From Ectobius pallidus (taxonomy: Eukaryota > Arthropoda > Insecta > Blattodea > Ectobiidae): 64,000 nucleotides of DNA. Position 1 is the stretch's first letter; every line of letters begins with the position of its first letter. The notes under the pieces are model-generated. The model searched no databases. It was not told the origin of the DNA and saw only the letters and a list, made by a program, of their open reading frames with translations. Made by a program: the position numbers and the translations under genes. Of this stretch, positions 32,675-42,977 are shown piece by piece. Location of the stretch: positions 153,839,042-153,903,041 of the forward strand of contig CAXKWD010000002.1 in the NCBI GenBank assembly GCA_964059195.1. The letters run 5' to 3'.

Positions 32675-33404
32675 TAATAGTCCAGTCACCAGGTACTTTT
32701 GCCTGGAAAAAGGTCGGAAGTTAATGATTTTTTAGTATATTGTATGTGGGTATTCTGTGGTGTAGAATCCAACTTTTCCAATTCGAGAACCCTGTGCGGA
32801 CTTCAGGGCAGCCGAAAAACCCGGAAATTTCGGGGCTTTTTTCAGTGTTTTCCTTATAACTCCTAAACAGTGCGTTTCAGCCTAAAACACTCCATTACAA
32901 AAGTTAAAGAGCATGAAATTTCCTATTATTTGCACTGTTTACACGTTTTCTAAAACCAACTACGTACCGAGATATGGCGCTTCAAAGTTTTGATAAAATT
33001 TTCAAAATATCGAAAAACTGTGAAAAATGCAGCATTTTCCCTAGTAACTTTCATCTTTAAACATTTATGTATGGATAACGTTCAATAACCTACACAATAT
33101 TAAATCCATTCTTAATGAGATGTTCATTTAAGAATAAAGTATACAATTAAAGATGTATAAAAATGTATTTTATAAGAATTTATACTACATGTGATGATAT
33201 GTGGATATATTAACTAAGTAGGAAATGTGTAAATTATTACAAATTATCCATTAATATTGATTCATTAAAGCTCCCAATGACAAATCGGCATCACCTCTCG
33301 GTAATTCCTCCTGAGCAATGATCTTATCGATGATGTCCTCCTTTGCTGCCATTTCAGCATTCACTCCTTACAGGAAGAAGACCGTAGCAGCAGAAAATGT
33401 GCAG

Positions 33405-33414
33405 TAATTGACTG
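33405..33414. repeat. Target site duplication TAATTGACTG (left) of SINE
   Basis: Repeated exactly at 33721-33730. The second Academ-like copy has a single TAATTGACTG at this place (reverse complement near 48520), i.e. the empty site. Confidence 0.93.
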
Positions 33415-33720
33415 CGTGGGGGTACGCCGTAGCGTAGTGGTTGAGGCGCTGCGCTGCAAACCGGAAGGTCGCGGGTTCGATTCCCGATGAGGTCGTTGAG
33501 ATTTTTCAATTGGCCTAATCCTTCTGGTGGCACTATGGCCCTGGGGTCGACTCAGCCTCTAACAGAAATGAGTACCAGGAGCAATCCTGGGGGTAAAGGC
33601 GGCCGGTGCGTAAGGCTGACAACCTTACCACCTTCATGTGCCGAATGTCCAAAATCTGGGAGCCTCAACCTCTTGGAACCCTCTGGGCCTCCATGGCCTG
33701 TATAGGGATCACTTTACCTT
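33415..33720 (+). mobile_element. tRNA-derived SINE, 306 bp
   Basis: The head resembles a tRNA: A box TAGCGTAGTGGTTGAGGCG and B box GGGTTCGATTCCCG 34 bases later. The body follows, and the tail ends TCACTTTACCTTTAA, a TTTACC-type repeat end. Flanked by an exact 10-bp duplication, with an empty site in the paralogous transposon copy at 46892-49190. Transcribed by pol III in principle. The 72-codon ORF inside is a chance frame. Confidence 0.93.
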
Positions 33721-35026
33721 TAATTGACTGTATATAAGGTTGTATGGGGTAAGACTACATTACGCACGTTCGAGTCAGTGTACGTGGACTATGTACAGAA
33801 ACACTTTGGGTGTAACGCCATAGTAGTATTCGATGGATACCTTATTGACGTCGCTTATCAGAACACCAAAGCAACTGAACGATATCGCTGGGCTTTGCTG
33901 CATTAGTCCAGAAAACTTTTATTTTAGTTAACAACGGCCGTTACACTGCCAAAAGAAATTTTTGTCCAACAACAACTTTATTTCAATCCTGGTGACTGAA
34001 ATGGCAGCAAAGGGTGTCGAGGTTAAGCAGGCAATAGAAGAAGCCGATGTCATTATAGTGAAAACTGCAATACGTAAGGTTGCTGGATTCGATAGTGTTA
34101 CTTTCACAGGTGAAGACGTCGATCTCTTAGTATTGCTGACTGCATTAGGCTCTTCTGAAAAGAACGTTTATTTCCAAAAGATTGGGATAGGTAATGCCCC
34201 CAGTGTTTTGTCTTCGTCAGCTTCGTGCAAATATAATACTCAGGATATTATTTTCCTTCATGCAGCAAGCGGGTGTGACAATACATCAAACCCATTTGGA
34301 CAAGGAAAGAAGAAATTTTTCACTAGTTATGAGAAAAACCTTTCCCTGTCTAACATCGTTACTGTTCTCAAAGATGACGAAGCAACACCACACCAAATTT
34401 CGAAAGCAGGGGGCAAAGTTTCTTGTGAAACTGTACGGTGGAAACATGGACACAGATACTCTGGACGATCTTCACTACCAAATATTTTCCAACTCCATGG
34501 CAAATCCAAATCCAACCTTGCCAGATTTCCCCCTGCACAAGACGCTGCCCATTACCATTCTTTTCGTACCTATCTGCAAGTGCAGACGTGGCTTGGCTAC
34601 GAAAAGTTACTGTCAATTTAACGAAACGAGGGCTGATCTCCATAACAATGACCATGGATGCTGCTCAAGAAAAGTTGTTGTACATGTTATAATGCAGGTG
34701 CACGACAGGGTGTAGAACCGGGGCTTGCAGCTGCAAAAAAAGCAGGACTCCTGTATTCAGTCATCTGCAAAAATTGTGCAGGAAATGCTTGAGAAAATTC
34801 GCCTGAGACCAACATCAACGAGGGAGATGGACGTTATGAGCGACGATGAGGAGGACATCATCGATGAGATCATTGCTCAGGAGGAATTACTGAGAAATGA
34901 TGCCAATTTTGCCATCGGGAGCAAAGAGGTCAAGGCTTTTATGAATCAATATTAATGGATAATTTGTAATAATTTACGCATTTTATACGTAGTTAATATA
35001 TCCACATATCATCACATGTAGTATAA

Positions 35027-35870
35027 TCTCTATATATATAAGAGGCTTTGTCCTGACTGACTGACTGATTGACTGACTGACTGACTGACTGACTGACAGA
35101 GAATCAACGTAGAGCCTAAACTATAACAGGTAGAGACTTGGAATTTTGACAGTACCTTCGTTTCATAATGTAGGTGCTCACTAAGAAAGGATTTTGAAAA
35201 ATTTTGATTTTAAATGCCAAAAATTATATGTTTTTGAGAATACTTAATCCCTTTTCACACAGGATTATCAAAACAAAATCACAGAACATATTGTTGCCAG
35301 TGGTATCAGATGGTTTTGGAAATAATTGAAATGGGACTTTGACAATTTAGAAAAGCTATCAATATAATAATCTTATAAATAAATATTAAATAATTAAATC
35401 CACGAAAATAATGCAGTCACATAACTTTCTCTAGCCTGGAAATAGAGAAAACAATACAAGGTAAGGTAATATGTCTTGGGAAGAGAAGTATGAAAGTGAT
35501 ATTGCATTTCTGTTTAATTTCATCCCCAAAACGGTTTTATGGTAACATGAGAGTAAGAAATAAAAATTCTCTGCCACGATAATACAATTTTATGTTACTG
35601 GAATTTCTGTTTCTTCTTATTTGAACCCCTACCAGGCTTGCTGTGTACTGTACAAGCGATGGGATGCAAAATTCTACATCCTCCATGAGCCATAAAAAGC
35701 TATATCAAGCGTTTTCTGAGGGAATAGTTTGAGTGTGATAAGTGGTTCTTCCTATTTCAAATTATAAATACCTATATTAGGACCTAGAATTTAAAAATTT
35801 AAAGTCCTTCATAAGTTAATTTCCAATTACAAAATAAAAAACCCGTGCGATGCCGGGCCTTTTAAGCTAG
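35027..35870 (+). mobile_element. Non-autonomous Helitron, 844 bp, inside Academ-like element
   Basis: Starts TCTCTATATATATAAGAGG and ends CCTTTTAAGCTAG: 5'-TC and 3'-CTAG, with a hairpin (CCCG 35842-35845 / CGGG 35854-35857) 10-13 bases from the end. Inserted between A (35026) and T (35871) without duplication. The uninterrupted site GTATAATTTTTTATAAAAT exists in copy 2 (reverse complement near 47113-47140) and again near 48690. Its last ~200 bp match the 3' end of the Helitron at 5405-6979. A (TGAC)n run is at 35054-35098. No Rep/helicase. Confidence 0.93.
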
Positions 35871-36380
35871 TTTTTTATAAAATACATTTTTATACAACGA
35901 TAATTGTGTACTTTATTCTTAAATGATCATCTCATTAAGGATGGGATTTCTATTGGGTAGGATATTGACGTTATTCATGCAGAAATGTTTAAAGATGAAA
36001 GTTACTAGGGAAAATGTGAATTTTTTGCAGTTTTATGATATTTGAAAATTTTTCAAAACTTTGAAGCGCCATATCTCGGTACGTATTTGGTTTTATAAAA
36101 GTGTAAAGAGTGAAAATACTAGGAAATTTCATGTTCTTTAACTTTTGTAATGGAGTGTTTTAGGCTAAAATGCATTGTTTAGGAGTTATAAGGAAAACAC
36201 TGAAGAAAGTCCCAAAATTTCCGGGTTTTTCGGCTGCCCTGAAGTCCGCACAGGGTTCTCAAATTGGAAAACTTGGATTCTACACCACAGAATACCCACA
36301 TACAACATACTAAAAAATCATTAACTTCGGACCTTTTTCCAGGCAACCCCAATTTTCAGTACCTGGTGACTGGACTATAA

Positions 36381-36500
36381 GGCAGGCATTGTTTTAAAAA
36401 TTCTGAGTTCTGTTGCCACATTTGGATATGCATCATGAAGTCCATTGCTGCAAATTAAGGTAAAAAGTTTTGCAGGAGTTGATGTTTTCATTGTTGGTGT
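36381..36500 (-). pseudogene. hAT (ZMYM1-like) transposase C-terminus, proximal half
   Basis: The minus strand reads LTLICSNGLHDAYPNVATEL and RIFKTMPA, the 'FPN(V/L)...LR.(F/L)(L)T.PV' block that immediately precedes the ERSFSKLK motif in hAT proteins; that motif is at 32674 beyond the Academ-like insertion. Together they place the insertion inside a leucine codon of a hAT gene. Confidence 0.8.
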
Positions 36501-36929
36501 TAGGTAGAGAACATGATTTAAGACTCTAACAAGAAGCTGGCAAGAGCAGGGAGGCTGACAACCCCTCTAGCCCAATGTTGCCATCCGTACGAGAATTCTC
36601 ATATCCACACGAGATTTTCATGTTTCGTATGAGGTCCTTTTTTTTATAATAACATAAGCAAAAGTATGTGTATTTTAATCCTTCAATTTTTTTGCCTTTT
36701 GCTAACTCTGCTAAAATTAGGATACAAGATTTGTTATCGACAAGTGGCAACAATACTCCAGCACCTCCCCTTCTCCAAATCCAACTAAGAGTAGTTATAA
36801 TGAGTAATTCTTTTTAGTCATGTCATCGCTAGCTATCATGTACTTGTTAAAAAAAAAAGGCTGCGGTATTTATGTAATCAAAAGGCTTTCAAACGGGTGG
36901 AACTAGAAATACCAAGTAAAGTATTAATA
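36501..36929. other. Unassigned spacer
   Basis: AT-rich with a few short frames (for example 36526-36753, minus) that show no protein motif. No element ends recognised. Confidence 0.45.
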
Positions 36930-37765
36930 AAATCAGGTAAACTGATGAAACAAAGTGCCAGTATGTTTTTGTTTAATCAGTTATGAAATGCAGAATACAA
37001 AAAAAAAAGTCAAATTGGCTGGTTTGGGGATTTGAACTCCAGAATGTGAGGCCAAGACATTACCATATCAGCCACCTGGGTCAGTTTAACGGTCTAGTTG
37101 GATAAACGCATGTAAAGCAATAGTGTTCTTTGTCATAGCTAACTGTATTTTAATTGCCAAAGCCTTATAAGATCACAGTAAAACAATTGACTATGTTGTC
37201 ATGATAACTGATTTGCATTTCATAAATTCTTTCGAATACGTATATTACCATAAAATAGGCAATAAATTGAGCATTACTCCGAAACAGGTCAACCGATTTT
37301 ATCCAATATCAATAGACGTCTTCCCATGGACATTATAAATGTGTATACCAAGTTTCATAAAAATCCGCTAAAGCGTATTTGAGTTACCGCATCTTTAAAA
37401 TAGACACTAAATTGGGTTTTACTCCGGTACCGGTCAACAGATTAGGTTCAAATTTAATAGGGTACTTCTCATGGACGTCATAAATGTTTATACCAAGTTT
37501 CATGGAAATCCGATACAGCGTATTTGAGTTATGGCGCCTTTCTATTAGAAAGGCGTCATAATCTATTAAAATAGGCAATAAATTGGGCATTACTCAGGTA
37601 CCAGTGAACCGATTTGGTTCAACATCAATAGGGTTCTTCCCATGGACATTATAAATGTGTTTTCCAAGTTTCATGAAAATCTGAGAAAGCGTATTTGAGT
37701 TATGGCACGTACTGACACATGGACGGACATTTTTCGTCCCCACACACAATCTCATAAAGTATCAT
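36930..37765 (-). mobile_element. tRNA-headed element with internal tandem repeats, copy 1
   Basis: Shares ends and body with 59625-60810 (AAAATCAGGTAAACTGATG at the left, CACACAATCTCATAAAGTA and CATACTGGCACTTAATAA at the right). A tRNA-like segment on the minus strand at 37020-37085 has A box-like GGTGGCTGATATGGTAATG and B box-like GAGTTCAAATCCCC. It then carries three degenerate units of 145-170 bp, each with 'TACTCCGGTACCGGTCAACC', 'CATGGACATTATAAATG' and 'GCGTATTTGAGTTA'. Probably a composite SINE-like element; insertion signature not clear. Confidence 0.65.
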
Positions 37766-38060
37766 ACTGGCACTTAATAAAATGACAGAATTGGTTTATT
37801 TCATTTGTTTACCTCCCCAGATTCACAACAATAAAAATAATGCTTTTGGCCATTTTGAACCCCCTTATATGTGCGCCCAAGGCAGATTGCCCTCCCCCCC
37901 CCCAATCCGGCACTGCATATTGAAATATACATGTAAATATATCAATGTTTTAAAATGTAACATGCTATTTGTTGTGCCATTCAGAAGAAGTAGTATCATA
38001 TTTGCTCACATAAATGTCTAAAGTAGCAGTGTTTCCTGAACTTAATGTTTGTGAATAATA
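37766..38060. other. Unassigned spacer
   Basis: Includes a C(10) run next to AATCCGGCACTGC (37893-37915), which looks like one end of a hAT-type MITE whose other end I did not find. Confidence 0.4.
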
Positions 38061-40358
38061 ACACTGGTCAACAATGATTTTGCTACATAAACAATTTTGG
38101 GTGTTTCTTATGTATTTTCATCTGCTGATTCCAAAAATGAAGTCAGTAATTTTCCATCGCCCACCATTTTTTTTAATCCTGTTTATTAGCATTTCTGGTA
38201 TATAACATGCTGATTAGAATTAGTATTCTACATTTATATTTTATTTCATTGTGTCAGTAATTGACTTATAACGTTTGGTGATTGTTGCCTTCAATTCATG
38301 AGTTACAATACCTTGTTTAGTCATCACGGCCTACTTGATCATATGCAAAACTGTGATTGTAAGGTAAAGTTTGAAGATGAATAGAAGCTTTCTTAAAAGA
38401 ATAAAAGCTACTCGTAATTCTGTACTCTCTTCCGTTGTCAATTGAATTGTGATAGAAGTGTATATTACCATCCTTAGTAGTGCATTATAAGGAGTAGTGT
38501 AAAAGTGTATAGTGATAAGAAACATGTCTCGAAAGTTTGTTAATGATAGAAACAACTTCTGTTTTGTGTGTGGTGAGCTGACTTTCAAAGCGCAGAGACG
38601 AAACTTTACTCCTCTAATAAGAAGAGCTTATCACTGTTATTTTAACAACAAAATAGACCAGAACAAGACATGGGCCCCAGAAATCTGTTGTACCAAATGT
38701 GTAACACTATTATCTGGCTGGTTGAAAGGATCCCGTCATATGCCTTTTGCAGTCCCCATGATATGGCGCGAACCTAAGGACCATTTGACAGACTGCTACT
38801 TCTGCTTGACAAATATATCTGGAATAAGTTCGAAGTCCAGACACACTCTTAAATATCCATCTTTAGATTCAGCAATTCGACCGGTGCTTCATGGGCCAGG
38901 ACTTCCCATACCATCTCCACCAGATGACATAACAATGACTGAAGAATTTCCTGATATTCAGGATGAATTACAGAATGATTCAGATTTTGTGGAAGAAGAT
39001 GCTACAAATGAACCTCACTTTCTAACACAGGATGATTTAAATGATTCGGTTCGGGATCTTGGTTTAAGTAAAAAAAGGCAGAATTACTCGCCTCAAGATT
39101 GAAAGGATGGAAGCTACTGCAGGGTGACACCAAAGTAAGTTTTTCCGCCAACGCCAAAAGGAATTTTAGCATTTGTTTTCTAAAGAGAAGGACCTAGTTT
39201 ACTGCAATGATGTTGAAAATTTGTTCCAGTCAATGGGTGTTGAGCATAAATCTGGGATTGGCGTTTGTTCATAGACTCCTCAAAAACAAGTTTGAAAGGA
39301 GTGTTACTACATAATCGAAACATATATCCATTCATTCCTTTAGTCCATGCAGTTGGGTTGAAGGAAAATTATGATAATATGAAGCTTTTATTATCCTCTA
39401 TAAACTATGATAATTTTTCTTGTCGGATATGCGGGGATTTAAAAGTAATAGCCATTTTACTTGGGTTACAGTTTGGTTATACTAAATTTTGCTGCTTCTT
39501 GTGCAAGTGGACTAGCAGAGATAGATGTAACCATTATATTATAAAGAACTGGCCAAAGAGAGAGTCACTTAATCCAGGATAAGAAAATGTTCTTCATCAA
39601 CCACTTGTATGTTCTGAAAAAATCTTATTGCCTCCACTGCATATAAAACTAGGCTTGATAAAACAATTTGTGAAAGCAATGGATTATGATGGCAGTGCAT
39701 TTCTCTTCCTGCAAAATAAGTTCCCAAGGATCAGCGAAGCCAAACTAAAAGAAGGAATATTTGTTGGCCCCCAAATAAGGGAAATGATAAAAGATCCAAT
39801 TAAATATGGAAGAAGCAGCTGCATGGCAATCTTTCAAAAAAGTTGTCACAAACTTTCTAGGAAACTTCAGGTCTGATAACTACAGCGAACTTATCAGTGA
39901 TATGATTGAGAACTACAAGATAATGGGATGTAAAATGTCTTTAAAAATACACTTTCTGCACTCCCATCTTGATTTCTTCCCTGAAAACCTAGGGGCTGTG
40001 AGCGACGAACACGGGGAGCGTTTCCACCAGGACATCACGGAAATGGAAAGGCGCTACCAGGGTAAATGGTGTCCAAATATGTTGGCAGACTACTGTTGGA
40101 CACTGAAGAGAGATGTTTCTCAAGCGAAATACAGCCGAAAATCCAATTCACAAACATTTTAGGTAGTAAATGTAATTTCAGTTAAGATATAATACTATAG
40201 TGTATAGACAAGAAAAATGTTTTCCATGCGATTACTCAAAAACCCTGGGTGATGGAAAAGTTCTGTAAAAAGATTTGAAATCAGCACAAAAAAGTAAGTC
40301 AGACACACCCATTGTTTCCCTTATAACATAAAAAAGTTCAAATTTTGTTGACCAGTGT
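38061..40358 (+). mobile_element. DNA transposon of unknown class with ACACTGGTCAACA ends
   Basis: Left end ACACTGGTCAACAATGATTT, right end in reverse complement ACACTGGTCAACAAAATTTG: 14 identical bases, then looser similarity (GGGTGTTTCTTATG against GGGTGTGTCTGAC). 2298 bp. It encodes the pieces of one protein (38524-40162). I could not establish a target duplication: the flanks are GAATAATA and AATCACAT. Confidence 0.75.
38524..40162 (+). pseudogene. Insect-wide transposon protein, putative new-type transposase
   Basis: Four frames in order. 38524-39102: MSRKFVNDRNNFCFVCGELT, with three CxxC pairs (FCFVCG, CCTKCV, CYFC), an acidic linker, and HFLTQDDLNDSVRDLGLSKK. 39265-39582: MFIDSSKTSLKGVLLHNRNI and CGDLKVIAILLGLQFGYTKF with CCFLCKW. 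39628-39876: PPLHIKLGLIKQFVKAMD and EGIFVGPQIREMI. 39806-40162: FLHSHLDFFPENLGAVSDEH and GERFHQDITEMERRYQGKWC. I recognise this as a protein repeated in many insect genomes, usually labelled uncharacterised. FID, GDL and the DEHGERFHQD block could be the acidic residues of an RNase H-like transposase; that is inference. Three frameshifts break it. Confidence 0.7.
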
Positions 40359-40562
40359 AATCACATATTTCTTCAAGAGAAACCTGACATGTTATCCCTT
40401 CATTGAGTCTCAACAGCTACAGCTTCTAAACAACCTTCCCTCCCCTAAAATAATAAAGATGTTGAATTAGATCATACTCATATTTGTTTAGTCTTAGCAC
40501 TCTGAGTTTTCTATCTGTAAGCTGTGGATTTGAAATGCTTGGATTGCATATATTTAAAATCG

Positions 40563-41215
40563 TGTTCATAAATTTTTGGACAATTTCGTAAGGCTATATT
40601 TCCACTAATACTTAACATAAATAAAATCTTTTATCACCATTTGAAATAGGGAAGTCTGAAGTTTTGTAGTGAACATCTGATTTTCATTTGTCATGTAGCA
40701 GGAAATATTATTGTTATTTGGAGAAAATGCCTGTGTTACTAATATTTATCTGGACATGTTGGAAAATTGGTTAATGCCACAACCCCCAGATGAAGAGGAA
40801 CAGTGATACATTTTCCAATGGCGAGAGTACCTGCCAGATCAATGGGTTGGTTGTACAATGGCCGCAGACACCTTGGCCACCGCATTCACTGGATCACACA
40901 GTGTACGATTTCTTCCTTAGGGGTTATATTAAGGACAGTGTTTACATCCCTCCTCTGGCAGTAACATTGCTGGAATTGAGAAGGTACATTATTACTACAG
41001 CCATCAGGAATGTCACACAAGACATGTCTGCAAGAGTTTGGCATGAATGGAATCACCACCTGGACGTGTGCCTTATTACACGTGGGGCTCACATTGGGTG
41101 CATCTAAAACCTTCAAACTTCCTTCTTTTAAATGGTGATAAGATATTTTATTTATGTTAAGTATTAGTGAAAATATAGCCTTATGAAACTGCTCAAAAAT
41201 TTATGGACACAGTGA
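40563..41215 (+). mobile_element. Mariner-type deletion copy with ~80-bp inverted ends
   Basis: 40570-40650 (CATAAATTTTTGGACA, TAAGGCTATATTT, CACTAATACTTAACATAAAT) is the reverse complement of 41125-41210 with few mismatches. The interior keeps only the C-terminus of a transposase (40790-41107). About 650 bp against ~1.3-2 kb for a full copy. I could not decide the terminal base or confirm a TA duplication. Confidence 0.78.
40790..41107 (+). pseudogene. Mariner-like transposase C-terminus
   Basis: A 105-codon frame ending at 41107: WPQTPWPPHSLDHTVYDFFL and RGYIKDSVYIPPL fit the 'WPP(R)SPDLTP.DFFLWG..K..VY' block in which the third catalytic aspartate lies (here VYDFF), then LELRRYI, RVWHEWNHHLDVCLITRGAH. 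The S-P-D of the block is degraded to S-L-D. The N-terminal HTH and the first two catalytic residues are deleted. Belongs with the inverted ends at 40563-41215. Confidence 0.8.
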
Positions 41216-41435
41216 TTTTCTAGCTGGATGTTCAAGGCCTTTGCAGGAAGAAATAGCATCATGTAAGAAAGTTGGAAATTCAGTAATAGTTAAATCTAAT
41301 GTGGACCTAATTTCTAAAAATATCTGAAAACATATTTTCCCAATAAATTAAGTCAGTGTTTTCTTCTTTTGAAGTAGCATGAACATTACTGTCATCTGTA
41401 TGCAATCACTGGATAGTTGGTATGTGAATTATACT

Positions 41436-41715
41436 CAGGCCCGACGAGAGGGAGGGGCAGCCGGGGCTCCAGCCCCAGCCCCAAAGGGGGCTCAGCCGAC
41501 CAGGTTATATTTTTTACTTTCTAAATTTACTCTAAAATAAAATTGGTTATAAGTCAATTGTTGGATATGCAGGTAAATGCACATGTAATGTAATATCATT
41601 ACATAATCGTTTTGTTGCATACATTATAAAGGGCGAGTTGGGTAGTGAATTTAATATTTGACGGGAGCCCGGGAAAATTTGTCCCGGGGGCTCTTGCTTT
41701 CTTTCCATAGCCCTG
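41436..41715. mobile_element. hAT-type MITE, 280 bp
   Basis: Exact 8-bp duplication ATTATACT on both sides (41428-41435 and 41716-41723). Ends CAGGCCCGACGAGAGGG and, reversed, CAGGGCTATGGAAAGAAAG; both start CAGG as hAT ends do, but further inverted similarity is weak. Subterminal GC-rich palindromes (GGGAGCCCGGG...CCCGGGGGCTC at 41660-41695; GGGGCTCCAGCCCCAGCCCC at 41474-41493). Confidence 0.82.
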
Positions 41716-41766
41716 ATTATACTTCTGAGTAAGGATTTGTCTATGCATGGATGGATGAGCCCATAC

Positions 41767-41801
41767 AATATATATATATATATACCGGTATATATATTTA
41801 C
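41767..41801. repeat. AT-rich microsatellite
   Basis: (AT)n run interrupted by CCGG: TATATATATATACCGGTATA. Simple repeat. Confidence 0.8.
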
Positions 41802-41819
41802 GTTCTTAAAAGCTTCACC

Positions 41820-42185
41820 ACATAATGAACATTTATTCAGAATTTTATTTTGATTGTCATTTGAAGTAAGATGGTTGGGAATATCTGAATTCATACTTGC
41901 CGATTCACTTTGAATAGCAGGATAACTTACAGCATTATTTGAATCATCACTCAGAGAAGAGGTTAGTCCAGGAATATGGGAAGGACCACCTGTATCTATG
42001 TTAGAATCATTTTAAGACTTACTATGTAATGCATTTCTATCTCCATCAACATTGCAGCTATCATCTTGGTGATCTATTATTGACTGGCTTGCAGTGGAGG
42101 TGTAGGTCTCGGAGATATGAACTGATGGCCCTTTTGGTTTGATGAATTGTTTACATATTGTACATTTAGCTGTGTTAATGCCCAA
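41820..42185 (-). pseudogene. Zinc-finger-like protein remnant, unknown
   Basis: One minus frame stays open over ~120 codons apart from a single TAA near 42013: KCTICKQFIKPKGPSVHISE (CxxC...H), a serine/aspartate-rich linker (TASQSIIDHQDDSCNVDGD, then SSLSDDSNNAVSYPA), and KCSLCGEAFKNVNIY (CxxC), ending by 41820. The paired CxxC motifs with spacer suggest two fingers. Could be an exon of a host gene or of a transposon. No splice acceptor of quality is visible upstream, and I do not recognise the family. Confidence 0.45.
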
Positions 42186-42977
42186 AGTGCCATCATTTTG
42201 AGAATATTCTTAATAATCATTTGATTAAATGTTTGTTTATAGCAATGAGCTGCAACTCACATGAACTTTTCAGTCAATAAGTTGTTAACTCGCCAGGTAA
42301 TATATTCAAACAAAATATCACTATTTCAAGAACAAGTTAAAAACATAGGTTCTCTTCAGAAAACGCTTCAATAAATCAGCACAACTTTAAATTATACAGA
42401 GCTAATGCTTTGGAAGAAATCACTAATGTAATGACCTCCTGTTGAGTTAATTAGAACTACCATATACATGTAAATATCAACCTGCAGAAGTAGACAAGTT
42501 GGTATTAAATGTTAGTCAATGGAGACCCAAAATTTTACTGTGTTTTCCAATAAATTAGTCAACTTATTAAACAAGTTTAAGTATACGAGATAGTATAAAA
42601 AAGTTCATGGAAATTATGTGGCTCATCTTAGACAGATTCCTGTCCCTTTTGGAATCTACAATACCATTCATATATAGTCCCGTGCCCCCAAGATTTCATC
42701 TGTATAGACCCTCTGCAATGCCCTTAATGTCTCTGCACAGTTACATCTTACCTCATACGGAAGACTTCTGGGAACTTTTTGATATTACTCGTATTTTTAT
42801 GTACAGTAAGTAAATATTAACTGCTGACTACTCTATAAATCTACAATACTTTGGTCAGTACAAATAGTAAAAAATACATAATATGTACAATTAAAAATAG
42901 CTGTTCTCAAATCTGAACTTTATTTACGAGTATCACTTACTTAGGCTGAATTCTATATAGGAGTGTGTAAACATGCA
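42186..42977. other. Unassigned AT-rich spacer
   Basis: Contains the short repeat partner of 31135-31235 at 42480-42540 (reverse complement). No other motif. Confidence 0.45.

Larger units (their letters stand above)
33365..34955 (+). pseudogene. PIN/XPG-like nuclease-type protein of Academ-like element, copy 1
   Basis: Order of blocks: VDYVQKHFGCNAIVVFDGYL (33785) with the D of VFDGY; after a frameshift MAAKGVEVKQAIEEADVIIV (34001) and VTFTGEDVDLLVLLTALGSS (GED.DLL, two acidic residues); IIFLHAASGCDNTSNPFGQG (GCD.T...FG.GK, like the H3TH-end of XPG/FEN1 proteins); then CETVRWKHGHR-type sequence and, at 34725-34955, a C-terminus ending in an acidic helix (MSDDEEDIIDEIIAQEELLR). A cysteine-rich block better kept in copy 2 (GCSTRACSCKKAGL) lies between. 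At least three frameshifts, and a SINE insertion upstream. The acidic pattern suggests a metal nuclease; no activity is proven. Confidence 0.65.
32678..36377 (+). mobile_element. Academ-like DNA transposon, copy 1, with nested SINE and Helitron
   Basis: Inverted ends TAGTCCAGTCACCAGGTACT at 32678 and at 36377 (reverse complement), continuing as long inverted repeats of several hundred bp (32700-33010 against 35990-36350, with TATGGCGCTTCAAAGTTTT and AGGAGTTATAAGGAAAACAC-type blocks). TAA flanks both ends (32675-32677 and 36378-36380): a 3-bp target duplication. It encodes a PIN/XPG-like protein. The Academ name rests on the 3-bp duplication and the XPG-like nuclease; a helicase is not present, so the class remains an inference. 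Without its passengers it is ~2.5 kb. Confidence 0.72.

Noticed and set aside
33415..33490. tRNA gene-like A and B boxes
   Set aside because: Part of a SINE with body, tail and 10-bp duplications; no intact cloverleaf as a separate gene.
35054..35098. (TGAC)n repeats considered as a CRISPR-like array
   Set aside because: A simple microsatellite inside a Helitron; no spacers. No CRISPR array anywhere in the window.
37020..37085. tRNA-like sequence on the minus strand
   Set aside because: Inside a repeated element with a degraded second copy at 59790; not an independent tRNA gene.
37893..37915. Poly-C with AATCCGGCACTGC, and CAGTGACGGATCTAGGCTG at about 31230
   Set aside because: Each looks like one hAT MITE end, but no matching second end or duplication was found at either place.
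41547..41894. 115-codon minus ORF as one gene
   Set aside because: Only its first part continues the zinc-finger-like frame; the rest runs through an (AT)n repeat and a MITE end.
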